DNA from: Perkinsus marinus ATCC 50983
Taxonomy: Eukaryota; Perkinsozoa; Perkinsida; Perkinsidae
Direction of reading: 5' to 3'
Assembly (NCBI RefSeq): GCF_000006405.1
Contig: NW_003208655.1
Coordinates: forward strand, 124,001 to 188,000
Length of the DNA: 64,000 nucleotides
Shown here: positions 35,801 through 48,332 of the stretch, piece after piece
Layout: every line of letters starts with the position of its first letter
Position numbering within the stretch: position 1 is the first letter of the stretch
Made by a program: the position numbers and the translations under genes
Notes under the pieces: generated by a model
Told to the model about the DNA's origin: nothing
What the model saw: only the letters and a program-made list of their open reading frames with translations
Database searches by the model: none

Positions 35801-35904
35801 AGCCCTTCTCGGTGGCCTGTGGGACCATTACGGCCTCGGTAGGCCGTCGATACAGACGGAGCGAGATAATGCTCCAGAATCGGGACAAGATAGAGACTGC
35901 GTAG
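32842..35904 (+). CDS. Long-chain acyl-CoA synthetase-like protein, probably catalytically degenerate
   Basis: ANL-superfamily protein with ACSL-type order. N-terminal PFLGARHGPSYCFMTYRDF, SGIQHLGVCQKIAF, VTVVPLHEEMSPAL, AAHIKCIVV, then the P-loop region VALINYTGG|STGDPLGVMITHGN, RTITYLAMYSGSCMGF, DITALQPTIMITEPV, ECGGIALLTNEADYRCGLVG, RPRGELCVRG, SPGYFRRPQATQ, AGWFHTGDVVEVLPAGAVK, GRMISASRVELAYERH and a C-terminal VELIKEPFSVACGT. Start is set at ATG 32842; 32897 (MGLCVSDAY) is an alternative. Functional lysines are missing: the P-loop P-K-G is P-L-G, the hinge D-R-K-K is not present, and the final T-P-T-x-K is ITASVG. Whether it still activates fatty acids is doubtful. Many short introns; some internal exons are approximate. 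Confidence 0.75.
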
Positions 35905-37200
35905 CCCTCTTTGATGAAGCATGAGGAGGGGGATAGTGATGGACTCAGGTTGCGTCGATTGCCCTTACTACTACCACCAGAGAAGTGCGCATATCAGCCT
36001 AATATTACGGAGCTCGTCACCCCTCGTAAAATGACGCTAAAATACGGTAAGGTGTCGTGGTTTCGCGCACGTCCTGTGACGTCCTGTACGGTTCTCATTG
36101 GTCAGGTGATGACATCTTTACTGGGAGTACGGCACTTTGCAGCGACTGGCGACGGCAGAGTGCCTCTACGCCGGAGACTCAATCGTATGGGGGGGACGAG
36201 CCCCATCTGAGTGTATAAGACAGCAGCTGCCTTATATGCAAGTTCCAGTCCGTTCCCCTCGTGTGTGTGAATATTTTAAAGTAATCCATTTTGAAGATTT
36301 TGTAAGTTTCCCTGTATGCGTGTGAACGGCTACCATCATGCCTGTGGTGGTGAGGCTCAAAGTCGCTAATCGATTGAGCAGCCATTACCTTCCATCCCAC
36401 TATCATGTATAACCGTCCTATATTGACATCGCCGTAGCTAGTTGAATCGTTCGGAAACTCTGACATACTCAATTCTATTCGTTATCAACGGAGGGGAGGT
36501 TCTAAGCGTCCATGGTGTGTTGTGTTGACAGGTAGTTGTCTACGATGCGGCCATCAATCGGTGCATGTGACATACGCCACACAGACATCACATCGTTCTG
36601 ACATGTTCGTAACTCGACTGACCTGCAATGCAGAAGCAGCTTCTGCATCGACAATGCCGAACTGGAATTCCAACAGCGTCGTGTCAAATAAAGCCCAATT
36701 TCACCCTAATGGTATAGACTGCACCGTTTGATCATGACGGAGTAGATACCCCTAGTGTTGTAGCGGGACATGAGCCCGTCTAGGGTGTATTCAACCATGA
36801 GGCCTTCAAGGGCAAGCATTCAACTTATCCGAATCGTGTTTCAGCGATGTCTCGGACGTTGACGAGAAGATTTTCAACCTTCACTAACGCAATAACACAA
36901 AACGACACAGCCGCAATCACACATGAAGCATACGAAACCAAGTGACATGGGAGTCATGAAGTGCGGAACAGCTCGCTAGCTGAGGACCAGGACTGCCGGT
37001 ATGGAATGCCCCCAATCGTAGAACGCTGTAGACGGACTGGGGACGGAGACGTTGGCTTCTGTAAAGAAAAATGGGCTACCAGAAGGCGCAGTACTACGGC
37101 CGAGCCTTCTGCTTACTCACCTTCGACTCCCCCTGTAAAACGCTCAGGTCGTGACTACCTCGGCTACCGGTTAGACTGGGCCTTGCGACCTAATAGGACT
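35905..37200. other. Convergent intergenic region, about 1.3 kb
   Basis: Lies between the 3' ends of the acyl-CoA synthetase-like gene (+) and the coiled-coil gene (-). Only short open frames without recognisable content are present. I see no RNA gene or repeat in it. Confidence 0.4.
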
Positions 37201-37234
37201 TCTGGGTGATAACAGCGTGATTCGCGCAAGAAAA

Positions 37235-39773
37235 CTACACTGCGTGAAACTGCATAGCTTGGTCGGGTTGAAGACGACTGACTCCCAAAAAGGCTGAGGA
37301 CGGAAGAGCGCTGTGACAAGGGATGGAAGATATTGCACACCTCGATCTACTCCCCGCTGATGGGAAACTAAGGCTTGACCCAATAGGAGTAAAGCCCCGA
37401 CCATTGACGCGCTGGACGAGCCGGCTGAGCTGCTTCTGCAGCGACTGAAGAGCTCTGAGACATGCTCTACACAGCACGGTGAACGAATCAGCCGACTTAG
37501 CGCCTTGTGCCTCAGTGCGTGTCCGTCGGCCCTTCTCTTCGCCACGTTGATTCACGCTGGAAGTATGTAATTGTCGAAGCAATAGAGAAACCTAATACCG
37601 ACGGACCATCTTAGCAAGCAGAAACACTATGATTACCTGACTCGCTAGAGAGCGGAAGTCGGCCAGATAGCATGTTTCTGATGCCCTGAGTGAATCACAT
37701 TCTGCAACCGCCGAAGCGGCCGCCGAAATCTGAAGCAACAGTTCAGAAGCCGTGGCTCCAGTCGGGGGGATCCTCACTTGCTCCTCAAGCAAAGCTTCCA
37801 ATTGTCGCCTCCTGTCCCTCTCATATGCCAACATGCAAGCCAATTCAACTTGGCGCGGGGACGTAGTGTCTGCGAAGGACATGTCATAAAATGAAGGTAA
37901 GGCAGGGCCATAGTCACCTGAGTTCTCATTGTAATTAGTTGTCGGAATAAGAAGAGATGAAAACGACTTATCTCGGCTGAAGTCCGCATCGGCAAGAGAG
38001 CCGACGGCTTGCCTCTTCACCTGTTTCCAGGACGTTATGTACGTCTATGGCCGCCTTCCACGTACTAGGCTTTCTATAAGGTCACTCTTAATACGGAGTT
38101 GCTGTTGTAGCTCATTGAGAGTCCTCATCGTCGCAGTGTCAATCTTGCACACAATCGTCCTCTAGCACAGAGGAGCCATCAAGCGTATCGCGACTCCAGT
38201 GAGGTCCGACCTGCAGATGTCTAACGCGTTCCTCTCGCTTCTTCAAGATCTGGTTCTCCTCCTCCAGTTCTTGAACTCGTCCGTCGAGGTAAACGAGGAC
38301 TTTCATCCACAGCTCACCGCCGTCACCATTCTCCTCGCTGTCAGGAAGTCCGACAGCGTACCGGTCTAGGAATTCTATTCCCGGCCAGAACCTAGACCGG
38401 CGGTCGGCTCCCTGGGGGTTCGCTGAACCAACCTCTCGAATTTGAGTTCCTGTTCTTCATGTTTGACTAACTTCTTCTTAAGATCTTCAATAACCTTGTT
38501 TTGTGTCGAATGCTCATTGACAAGGGACTCGGTCTGCATTCCCGTTTGCCTGTCACAGCCATTGCTTCTGCTTCAACGATCCTTGTCGGTCCCCACCTGG
38601 TAGCAACCTCTCGTTGCCTGGTGTCCTCTCGTGATGCGTCGTCAGCGTGTTCCGATTTGCCGTGCATCAGGATGCTGTTTTGAGCCGTTAATGCCATATT
38701 CGCTGCTTTCTGAAGTATCCAATACGTTCTCCATAAAGCCCGCGAGGGGAGTGTACGGAGGGACGTTCTAATCACTCACTAGATCTTCAAGCACTCGTGT
38801 GGTCGCATCCAAGCGTTTGCGAAGGGACCGGACTTCCTCCTAAGTGGAGTTCACAATCCAACCAACGACACATCATCGGAATGAACCCACGTCGGACATC
38901 GCAACCTGCCGTTTACCACTGCTCACTTCCGCTCTCAACGCCATATTCGATGCGCGGAGGGAACTGATGTCTGCGCCTTGTATCTAGAAGGCTCTCTGTG
39001 TGATGCATGCCTTAGTGAATTATTTATATGCTCATCACTTTCTCAGCGTGTTCAAGCTCGTGGCAGCGACTCTGGCTGCGTGCCAGCTGCCTCTGTAAGT
39101 CTTCGATCGTTGGTGCATCGGACACTGAAAGGGAGGTCTTGTTCTCTATCGTATAATCACAACCCCACTCAGCGTTGCGTCGTCACTTCGAGGTACTGGA
39201 AAACTCAGGGATGACGAGCGTTGCGGAAGTTCATCAGCAGGGGGTGGTGGAACGAGCAACGAAGCTCGTATGTCCAAACTCCCTACAGGAGGTACCAATG
39301 CAACCGAGGAGGCATCTTCCCCGACTCGTACCGCGGCTCCGTCGAGGGGCCCGCCTGCCTCCTGGAGTCGAGGCTGGACTTGAGGTCGGCAGGGATACTG
39401 GTGGAGAATCTGCGCAGAACTTCTTCCTTCAGATGAGACGTTCCCCATGATACCCGACTGTTTGTCTCGCCCTTCACTTTCTTCGGGCCTCTGTGAGATA
39501 GGACCGCGTCTGAAGTGTTGTTAGGGTGAGTCAGTCGTAGATCAGTTGCCAGACTATATATATAAGTTACCGTTTCTCGTTGTCCGAGGATTGAATGGGC
39601 AGCTCTTCCTGAAGGATGTCCTGTAGGAGCTGATCTGATGAAGTTCGGGAAGCTTGGGACGAGGGTGATGCATCCGACGATCCCGGCATGGGCTGACGAA
39701 AATCCCCAACGCAAATCGGCTTCTCAGTTTGAAAAGCCCCCCACAGAGAGAGCCTCTCTGAGAACAATCTCAC
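37235..39773 (-). CDS. Coiled-coil protein, unidentified
   Basis: Minus-strand exons, best read from ATG 39773 (MRLFSERLSLWGAFQTEKPI) through a Ser/Gln-rich region (SSDASPSSQASRTSSDQLLQ). After introns come heptad-like segments: DAPTIEDLQRQLARSQSRCH, ISSLRASNMALRAEVSSG, EEVRSLRKRLDATTRVLEDL, VIEDLKKKLVKHEEQELKFE, VELACMLAYERDRRRQLEAL and ACLRALQSLQKQLSRLVQRV. Leu/hydrophobic spacing every 3-4 residues and the high Arg/Glu/Gln content indicate long coiled coils, as in structural or centrosomal proteins. No named family is recognised. Exon borders are approximate and the gene may extend or stop differently at both ends. Confidence 0.5.
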
Positions 39774-40171
39774 GAGCTTCCCATATCAGTCCATAGATGG
39801 GCAACAGAGTCGAACAACTCAGTCGAAGCAGCGTTGGACTGTGAACTCAGATACCATCCTAAGTTTGTACAGAATTATTGTGATCGGCATGTGGGTGTCT
39901 CTCGAACCCTGAGGCCTACCCCACACAGACACGACACTAGTGATGACTCGAAACGTGATGGATTCAACTCAGTCGGAAGCCGAGGGGTCTGATTGTGCCT
40001 TAGCAGACAGGATCTGCTCGACAGAGACGCTGAAGTTGGGCTGATCTTTCTCATCATCCAGACTCTTAGTCGCAAAAGTGAGATAGCTTGTGTGGCCTCG
40101 CATTGGGAGCTGGTAACTGAAGCGGAGTATTCCGATGAGGAAGCAGCCAACGAAATCGAGGGCACGGCAGC

Positions 40172-41394
<1,223 letters not shown>

Positions 41395-41826
41395 CAGGGT
41401 GGACTGTATCAACTATGGATGGACCTTACTATACTAGTAGGGAACGTATGATTGAACCCAGACTGGGGGCTTCTGAGACCCCGAATATCTTAAGGTAGTA
41501 GTAGTACACGGAGGCCCCGAGAGTATCCAGATTGCTGGGTAGGCCACTATGGGATTATTGAGACAATGGGAACACAGGTGTCTCGACGACAACAACAACA
41601 GCTCGACACGCTGTTGTTGTTTGTACTATATAGTGGTAGTAGTAGTACGACTGTTAAACCAACGGAGACTTCCCTAGGACCTCCTAGCTATCACTAACAC
41701 GTGAAGTTGGCCATGTGCATATTATCCCAAGATGATCACTCATAGTAGAATTGTGATAGGGAATGCCAATAGGCCCGCCCTCCCACTGGTGAGCGCAACT
41801 ACATGGCAGATGCAAAACAAACGGAG
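41395..41826. other. Intergenic gap with a GC-capped hairpin
   Basis: Lies between TRMT61A and ispE. Around 41590-41620 an 11-nt perfect inverted repeat occurs, ACAACAACAGC and GCTGTTGTTGT separated by 7 nt. It sits in the promoter side of TRMT61A or the far 3' flank of ispE. No gene is seen. Confidence 0.4.
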
Positions 41827-43143
41827 TCATACAGAACTGGAAGCATCACCACCACCATACCATCCATCACTCTTTCGGAAAACAGGAACTATATCAGACC
41901 ACACCGTCGTACCAGGATACTTCGCCTTGAACTCATCCACATTCCTCGGGTCGCCGTAGCCGAACAAGCAGCTACCGCTACCGGACATGGATACGCCTGA
42001 TAGACCCATCACGCCCTCCATGTCCCTGGCCAGCTGTGCCAGTTCTGGTCTGATCTTCAGAGCCCCACGAGTGAGATCATTGAGTGGCAACGGAGCTGGG
42101 CCGGCACCACTCATATACTCCTTATACACAGCCGGAGTTGGAAGGCCTGAGAGCGATAAGCACTCACTAGCTGAACTCCTGAGGGCCCTACTACTACCGA
42201 AAGAGGGCTTCACAAACACCATGCCCTTGCTGCCACCAACCGCCTCGGGGCTCATGGGGAGGACCTCATCTCCAACACCACAACAGAGAGCCGCTCCTCT
42301 GCTGGCCAGGAAAAAGGGAAGATCGCTCCCTAACTGATCAAGGGGTCCAAAGTCCATCGCAATAGGCGACCAACGACTGTATTACTTCCCGGGACCACTC
42401 CGCCAAGGTATCGTCAGTCGCCCCGAAATGTGTGAGCCGATTGGCCGCCCATAAGACCGTGGCACCATTGGAGCTACCGCCTCCCAGACCGGCTTGATTC
42501 GGGCACCGTTTGGTGAGTGTCACTGAAACAGCATAATCCAATGAAAAGAAGCCTCCATAGACTCACCATGAAAGTGTTGGTCAATACCAGATTTCCGTCG
42601 GAACAGATCCAAAGCCCTCAGGACGAGGTTGCGCTCGTCGGTCGGCACGCTGGGATCGTCACAACGTAGCGTGTCCTTGCTATCATCAGTAGTGGATATG
42701 TGTACCCAGTCCCCAAGGCTTATGGTGTGGAACTGTGAGACCATAGTATGCATAGGATTGGGAGGATTAGTACGACCTATGGGAAATCTTCTCGACAGCT
42801 ACTTAGCAGTCCGATTACCCGTGATCTTTAGGAACGTATTGACCTTAGCCGGAGAGAATAATTTCATCCCTGCCCTCCTAACCACAGCTCCCACTAGTAC
42901 TGTTATACCCACAGTGGCTGCCGCCGGGACCATAGCAGACGACCATGAGCCGCCCAAGACCGTACTGATCCCCGACAGAGACGATCCACCCAAAACAGAA
43001 GCTGATGGAGTCTCTCCGGTCTTCAGTGAGGTCACAAACATCAGTGCCATCTGACCCACACTGCAGCATAATACCACGCAGGTCGCAAGTATGAGGATGC
43101 CTGGTAGGACCAAGGGCCGCCGCGGTTTGTGACGGTAACGCAT
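41827..43143 (-). CDS. ispE: 4-diphosphocytidyl-2-C-methyl-D-erythritol kinase (plastid MEP pathway)
   Basis: GHMP kinase that phosphorylates CDP-methylerythritol in non-mevalonate isoprenoid synthesis. The N-terminal ~90 residues are a leader with two hydrophobic segments (GILILATCVVLCCSVGQMAL and AAATVGITVLVGAVV) separated by a Ser/Gly-rich stretch. This is the tripartite type of presequence used for complex plastids. Mature part: FSPAKVNTFLKITG (substrate Lys), MHTMVSQFHTISLGDWVHIS, TLTKRCPNQAGLGGGSSNGA (ATP loop), ELGSDLPFFLASRGAALCCG with the catalytic Asp, and VSMSGSGSCLFGYG. Four short introns were placed by motif continuity. The usual R-x-D-G-Y-H is RTNPPNPMH here. Stop at 41827. Confidence 0.93.
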
Positions 43144-43300
43144 GGCTACTACAGTAACGCCTCAGCAGCTATCAAAGAGGCAGCTCCCACTAAGAACACG
43201 ACAACCACTGATCTGATCGGACAGCCCGACTAAGTGAAAATAAAATATATGGTCCAACCAAAGAAAAAAGTAGTCGCAGCGACTTGCTTCAGCTGATGGA

Positions 43301-46300
43301 CTACGGGATGATACCGCCCTGACTGACGACATTGGGCCCACTCCCTGTCGCAATTTGGCCACAAAAGACCGGTGTTAAGACCATAGTTACCGTCGATACG
43401 AGCTAAAGGGAAGGAGGAGTGCACCACTAGCCGAACCGACTCTTACCTTGATCAGAACGTGAACACTGGGACCCGCGGTGTCCTTGCAGGGATCGCCAAC
43501 AGTGTCACCAACAACTGATGCCTTGTGTGCTTCTGAGTTCTTACCTCCATGACTGCCAGTGATCTCTATGTACCTTAGGGGAAGCTGACGACTGGAGCTG
43601 CCACAGATGAACTATACTTCTTAGCGTTATCCCAGGCACCTCCGGCGTTGTTCAGGAAGAGGGCCATTAGAATGCCTGCTGCCGTCGAGAACATTAGGAA
43701 TGCCGCAATGACTTGTGCTCCCAGAGTGGTGTCACCACGGTACGAGCCGATGACACTGAAGCATCGAGGACCATCACCATAGGCAGACCACAGGAGTCTC
43801 CTACCGGAAGACAAAGCCGACCACGACCGGCGACAAGGCGGCCAAGGCCCCAGGCCGGATCATCTCCTTCAATGCTGATCGACTGACAATGGCTATACAT
43901 GTGTAGTAGTCCGGCTTGTCGCTCCAGTCCATGATCCCGGGCCGTTCTTTGAACTGTCGTCGGACCTGAGGGGGTCAGTCAACACCAGGACTGATAAAGA
44001 CATGTTCTCACCTCGGTGACGACTTGGGCTGCGGCCCTCCCCACAGCGTTCATGGCCCAGGCCGCGAACAAGAAGACCAAACAGGCTCCTAGAATGCCCC
44101 CAACAAATACTTCACATCGGGCAAGGTCGACAGACTCGAACCTGATAGGGCTGGTGCGGGGGGAAAGGGACCACGGGCTGTAGAGCTGCTGACCTCTTGC
44201 CAGTGTATACACTGACTTCATCCATAAAGGCAGCGAATAACAAAAAGCACGCGAGTGCTGCAGTGCCGACCGAGAAGCCCTTCGTGTTGGCCTTGGTGAC
44301 GTTACCAACAGCATCCAGCTTGTCGGTTATAAGGCGCACTTCATCCGACTGGATACATAGCATTGCTATCACCAACACAACCCTCGAGATCTATTTCGTA
44401 CTACCTGTTGGCTCATTTCAACGATGCCTCCAGCGTTGTCGGCAATAGGTCCGAAATTACTCATAGCCAAGACGAAGACAGCAGTAGATAGCATGCCCAT
44501 CGTGGCCACAGCAGTGCCAAAGAGTCCCGATATGCTAGCATCCGAGGCAGGTACCACACCAGCCGTCGCTGCCATACCTACGAGGAGGCTGCATGTGAGA
44601 ACATCACTAGAAACAGTACCCATGTAGTAGCTCGATACCAAGGCTATCGAGATGCACAGTACTGGGGCTGCCGTAGACTCCAAGCCAACTGCCATGCCTG
44701 ACCAGACCCCTTACAAGAGCATGCATGTAAGAGCCTTACCAGCTATGATATTGGTCGCTGGGCCCGTGGTCGAGGCATAGGCTATTGAACGGACCTTGTT
44801 GTGCCTATGGAAGGGTCAGGCATCATCAGCCGAGCCTGTGTAACTGACTCACTCATAGTCAGTGTAGTACTGTGTGATGATAACAAAGAGATAAGAACAG
44901 GCCATACCAACAGTACCACACCCGAAGAACCATGCCCAGGAATTAGTATTAGGAACCCAGAGAAACCATCGGCAGAGAATCATGAAACCGATAGTGGCCA
45001 AAAATAGAGTCACAGAGTATCTGAAATATTCAGCAAATTACCGCAGCGCCGCGAAATTCCAGAGTGCTTACGCTCGCTTCATTATCTTCATAGGGTCCTC
45101 ATCAGCAGTATCCTTAGCGCTGTGGGTAGGCATACCCTTCTTAGCCCGTATCAGCATCATGCCCATGGACGACACCAGCATGTCCATACAGTGGACCTGA
45201 TAGAGAGATATGGCACTCTGTAAGGAGGGGAACCTACCGCTAGCGGAAAGGCTACGAAGCCCGCAGTGACGCCTTTGTTCATTGACCCTTCATCGGCAAG
45301 GCTTCCGCCCAGTATCATAGCAGACAATATCTCAGCTGCGATCGACTCAAAGGTATCAGCACATTGACCAGCACAGTCACCCACATTATCACCGACCTAA
45401 GCCGAACAACGGTGAAGTCCACTACCATTGAGCCGTATAGCGCTGACCAGGTCGGCGATGGTAGCGGGGTTCCTAGGATCATCTTCTGGGATGCCTGCTT
45501 CCACCTTACCCACTAGATCTGCTCCAACATCGGCACCCTTAGTATATATACCTGGAAGCACAATAACGAGAGAATGATTCATAATGAGGTTGGACCTCCG
45601 CCGAGCTGAGCAAACATGGCAACCAAAGATGCGCCGAAGCCGTAACCCACCAAAAGGAGAGGCGCCTGTTGGAACCTGAGGCCAAACAACTAGAGAGAGG
45701 AAGAAGGTCGAGTATGGCTCACTCTAGGGTCGGATAGATAACCCTGAGAACGATCATGATGAAGGATAGGCCTCCTATGACCATGGCCACATTGACTAAG
45801 GACGCGAAGCCGCCTGCGCGGAAACATAGCTGGATGGCTGTGTTATAGCACCGTCTAGCCGCTGACGACACTCTCACATTAGCGCGCACCTGTTGAGAGG
45901 TATAATGAGATTCGATACTGAGGGATTGGTATTACCGACACCCACATGCCAGCATAACCAGCAAGAGCACTACAAAAGGCTCCTATCAGGAATGTACAAG
46001 CTGTGATGAGGGCCATGGACAAAGAGGATACTCTAAGGTTAGATGGTCGAAGCAGTGGCAGCGACGATCAGACTACCTAGTGGGCTTCCCGCCTCCAGCT
46101 GCACTTAGTACGGTATCGTCTCGGCTTATATAGAGGACGAAAAGAAGGAAAGCGGCCAGCAGAGATATCTTGGCAATGGTACCATATTGGACAGCGAAGA
46201 AGCCCTCACTGCCCTCTCTGATGGGCTCTGCGATGTTTTGCATGGCGGCATCTCCCTGACGAAATCAAGGCATGAGCATAGCCGCTGTTGTGTATACAAG

Positions 46301-46673
46301 TTACTACCTCATCATGTCTGAATACGAAGGCTGCCAACCAGAAGGCGAAAAATAGTGCATAAATGCTTGTGAGAAGGGCACTCACTGTAGCCAGTGTGGC
46401 AAAGTCGCTCGTGAACAGGCGAAAAATGAGCAGTAGGGCGAAATATCCCAACAGAAGACCTGAGGGGTGGCGGCGTCTACTAGGCTTCCCTTCCCTCCCA
46501 ATGCTACCGTATGTGATAGTCTTCTTAGCTCTCGGATCCATCTGGTTGTACACGAAGACCAGCCTTTCTATTTCGGAAGTGTACTGCTTACCCTTCCTCG
46601 AAGTAGGGTAATTGACCATAGGACCACCAAAGGCCTCTGGTATGGCCCCTAAGCCGTTCATCTCGATACTCAT
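43301..46673 (-). CDS. Membrane-bound H+-translocating pyrophosphatase, K+-independent type (AVP2/type II)
   Basis: Proton pump driven by pyrophosphate hydrolysis, in acidocalcisomes, Golgi or vacuole. [19 protein letters not shown] is a polar N-terminal extension followed by hydrophobic helices. Catalytic loops: [51 protein letters not shown]; later [46 protein letters not shown], and [19 protein letters not shown] with [11 protein letters not shown]. The last exon ([15 protein letters not shown]) stops at 43301. The Lys in G-N-x-T-K-A marks the K+-independent class. The variant [10 protein letters not shown] in place of V-G-D-V-A-G-M-G-A-D is normal for type II enzymes. At least nine short introns. 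Confidence 0.93.
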
Positions 46674-47300
46674 GGACAATAGTAAAAATTCTGAATGCTA
46701 CACCGGGAGGTACGATAAGATGTATGCGTCTCCTTCGCTCGTCTCAGAATAGTCTTCCTTACGCCTGATGAAGCCCTTCCACCTCCCATTTTGTTCAATC
46801 CCGAAGTCAACACCCATTTGTTCAGATAAGCACCATCATGACTGCATGAAACGACAACTTGTATCAAAGCTGCGAAGTGTCTCCGGCTAGGCCGTGCGTC
46901 CACATCAACTGAAAAGCCTAGGACCCTTGATATACGGTTGAATATAGAACAGTAAGAATAGTGAAAGAGTCTCTTTTGGAGAGATGAAGGTTTTCCGTTC
47001 CTCTCATATAACGCAGCACCTGCCCAACACAGGAAGCTCCACAATTTCGCTTCGGTGGACTCCAACTAACTTAGACGAAGGTGAAGTCCCTCAAGCTATC
47101 GGGTTATCACCCAGTAGCACGAGTACTACTGCCTCTGGCCTCTCCTGGCGGACAAGCGGATTCCATGCTCCATCGCGACGATTATGCAGACGATTGTGTG
47201 TGTTTTTGTCCAGTTCTGAGATAATTTACACGCGTATAACCGTTTATGAATGGCCTCTGGCCGTCAAAAGCACTACGACTGAAGAGATTTTCTCAAGGGA
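46674..47300. other. Intergenic gap upstream of the H+-PPase
   Basis: About 600 bp containing the H+-PPase promoter. Several open frames on both strands are present (for example 46984-47352 on the plus strand) but none has recognisable content. Confidence 0.35.
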
Positions 47301-47314
47301 GGAGCACAAGATCC

Positions 47315-48292
47315 TCACGAAAGGAAGGTCTCCGTACAACTTAGAGGGCTAGCAAGCGTACGGATCCCTCTAAGTAAGGAATCAAAGAAATCCCAAGTGA
47401 ACTCAAGGACTGACACATCATCGGTAATTGCATTGTCATCCGAAGGCAATTTATGTACATTTAGTGAACTAAAGACAGATATCTCACGATGAGGCGTATT
47501 GGCTTGGACATCGTCTTCGACTTGTGATACCTCGTATTTGGTGACCAAATTTTGGTCTGTCTGCGGATTGCACCTGCATTTCGTCACGCCGCCATCCCGT
47601 ACAACGTTGCGGTATTCTTCTCTGCGCATCCACTTCTTGTCAAGCATGATCACAGCCACTTACCCTTCAATCTTCAGGCTGTTTACCTCCTGCCAGTGGC
47701 AGGTTGCCACTCACTATTATGATACCTGTCGATCCAATTGCTTTGCCTCGCATTTTCCGATTGCGGCATGCTCGTCTGCCACACGTTCTTATAACAATCA
47801 GCTACGAGCTTGTCGAGGTTTACATTGCTAGGCTTGAGACCACTTATAGCAAGCCTGCTGATTACCATGTCATGACGAGTCATGGCTTGATCTAAGCTTG
47901 TTCCAACTTGGAACTTCCAAGTAGAGAAGCCTTCTGACTCAGGAGTTATGAGGCAGGGCTCTGATATCCGTGTTATGCCTCTGCAGCGGGTTGGAATTCT
48001 TGACCGGCCTGCCCGCCCACGTGACCGTAGGAAACTTCGCGAACATAACATCGGCCACCTGACGGCATTGATTAGCTTCTACTCGAGCAAGGCGTAGCCC
48101 TCCAGGATCGTAGTCAGGCGAATTAGATTGGCCAATACCGCGAGTGTGTTCCTCCCATGAACGTCCGGCAGGTTGGGTTGACGCCGTAGATACTGAGGGC
48201 TGAGATGCAGCATGAATATGTGAGCGCTGCAGGGAAAACACAGGTTGTTGAGTTTGAGTCAAACTGTTTGACTTACCAAGTACGATTTCCAC
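47315..48292 (-). CDS. Hypothetical protein, multi-exon
   Basis: Three minus-strand open stretches read as exons. The first is QPSVSTASTQPAGRSWEEHT with ARVEANQCRQVADVMFAKFP. The second is FSTWKFQVGTSLDQAMTRHD with SGLKPSNVNLDKLVADCYKN. The third is REEYRNVVRDGGVTKCRCNP with SVLEFTWDFFDSLLRG, which is acidic. Composition is protein-like but no family is recognised. The open stretch at the upstream end runs into a perfect palindrome, which carries a GTAAGT splice-donor-like sequence, so a further 5' exon is likely. Borders are approximate. Confidence 0.4.
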
Positions 48293-48332
48293 TGGAAATC
48301 GTACTTGGTAAGTTCAAATCTTGAACTTACCG
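48255..48332. repeat. Cluster of three palindromes including a 41-bp near-perfect one
   Basis: Central element: a perfect inverted repeat with 20-nt arms (48272-48291 and 48293-48312) and a 1-nt spacer. It is flanked on the left by AGTCAAAC/GTTTGACT and on the right by AAGTTCAA/TTGAACTT, each a short perfect inverted repeat. Both outer edges of the central palindrome read GGTAAGT or similar. No transposon end or gene is associated. Confidence 0.9.
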
